Shown: one piece after another, positions 63,899 to 64,000 of the stretch
How positions within the stretch are numbered: position 1 is the first letter of the stretch
How the letters are laid out: every line of letters begins with the position of its first letter
From: Clostridiaceae bacterium
GTDB taxonomy: Bacteria > Cyanobacteriota > Vampirovibrionia > Gastranaerophilales > Gastranaerophilaceae
Direction: 5' to 3'
DNA: 64,000 bases
Assembly (NCBI GenBank): GCA_022641775.1
Contig: JALCDS010000002.1
Span: forward strand, 61,502 to 125,501
Program-made: the position numbers and the translations under genes
Notes under the pieces: generated by a model
Seen by the model: the letters and a program-made list of their open reading frames with translations, nothing else
The model's database searches: none
Told to the model about the DNA's origin: nothing

Positions 63899-64000
63899 CA
63901 AAGCCCGAGCAGAGGGCGAGCAGGAGCAGCAGAAGTGCGGCTACTGCAAGACCCGTTTAGCGCGAGGGCTTTGGGATAGCGAGCAGAGGGCGAGCAGGAG
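63899..64000. repeat. GC-rich structured extragenic repeat, copy C (window end)
   Basis: The unit begins right after the stop codon at 63898 and continues past the window edge. GAGCAGAGGGCGAGCAGGAG occurs twice (about 63910 and 63981). AAAGCCC and GGGCTTT are paired across about 70 bases. It belongs to the same class as copies A and B by position, composition and style, but its sequence is more distant. Confidence 0.55.

Overview
The window is an AT-rich, gene-dense bacterial chromosome segment of about 64 kb. Several traits point to the non-photosynthetic cyanobacterial sister lineage Vampirovibrionia/Melainabacteria, probably a gut Gastranaerophilales: many prepilins carrying the FTLAEVLITL signature, divergent LysM proteins, an SLH-domain porin-like envelope protein, MurT, NadB/NadC, Rex and 2-hydroxyacyl-CoA dehydratase activase genes, and no photosynthesis genes. 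The assignment is inferred from gene content and not from a marker search.

Layout. 1-5.9 kb: end of a secreted protein gene, gltX, a small YtxH/DUF948 envelope-stress-like operon, then murT-pdxJ-zinc-finger gene. 6-14.6 kb: a prepilin, a GC-rich structured repeat, recN, a possible reverse-strand small RNA, a tandem pair of WYL-type regulators, dnaE and tRNA-Gly. 14.8-21.8 kb: one reverse-strand glycan operon containing FdtA/FdtB/FdtC-type enzymes for a dTDP-3-acetamido-3,6-dideoxyhexose, two glycosyltransferases, a radical SAM enzyme and a terminal LuxR-type HTH protein. 22-25.8 kb: an XRE regulator, an orphan GHKL-ATPase-like protein, a tRNA-Thr/Thr/Tyr cluster and a 211-bp insertion flanked by duplicated tRNA-Tyr 3' ends. 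26-31.7 kb: an SLH protein, two tandem prepilins, a Y-family polymerase and pepA.

31.9-45.4 kb: rny-ymdB-PHP phosphoesterase-pilin-like protein-LOG operon, then reverse pdxA-DUF1537 kinase-ssb, then thrS, a new 51-aa gene with its own terminator, an activase, an ankyrin protein, a membrane protein and an orphan response regulator. 45.6-48 kb: nadB-nadC. 48-53 kb: two lineage-type LysM/EF-hand proteins and a group of proteins with a short N-terminal Pro/Phe/Gly-containing tag, including a CheR-like methyltransferase. 53-64 kb: HEAT protein-queC-DUF366-SPOR operon, surE, a small-RNA candidate and a 45-aa gene, sdaAB-sdaAA, coaX, rex, a lytic transglycosylase behind a structured leader, and a large helical protein followed by another GC-rich repeat.

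The functional themes are cofactor synthesis (PLP from pdxJ and pdxA; NAD from nadB and nadC; CoA from coaX; queuosine from queC), DNA repair and replication (recN, umuC-like, dnaE, ssb), envelope and surface structures (pilins, SLH, glycan operon, murT, SPOR, transglycosylase), and anaerobic serine/acyl-CoA metabolism. No phage, transposase or CRISPR array is visible. The most unusual items are the structured GC-rich repeats with covarying stems, the att-like duplication at tRNA-Tyr, the tagged protein group, and three short transcription units that ordinary gene callers would miss.
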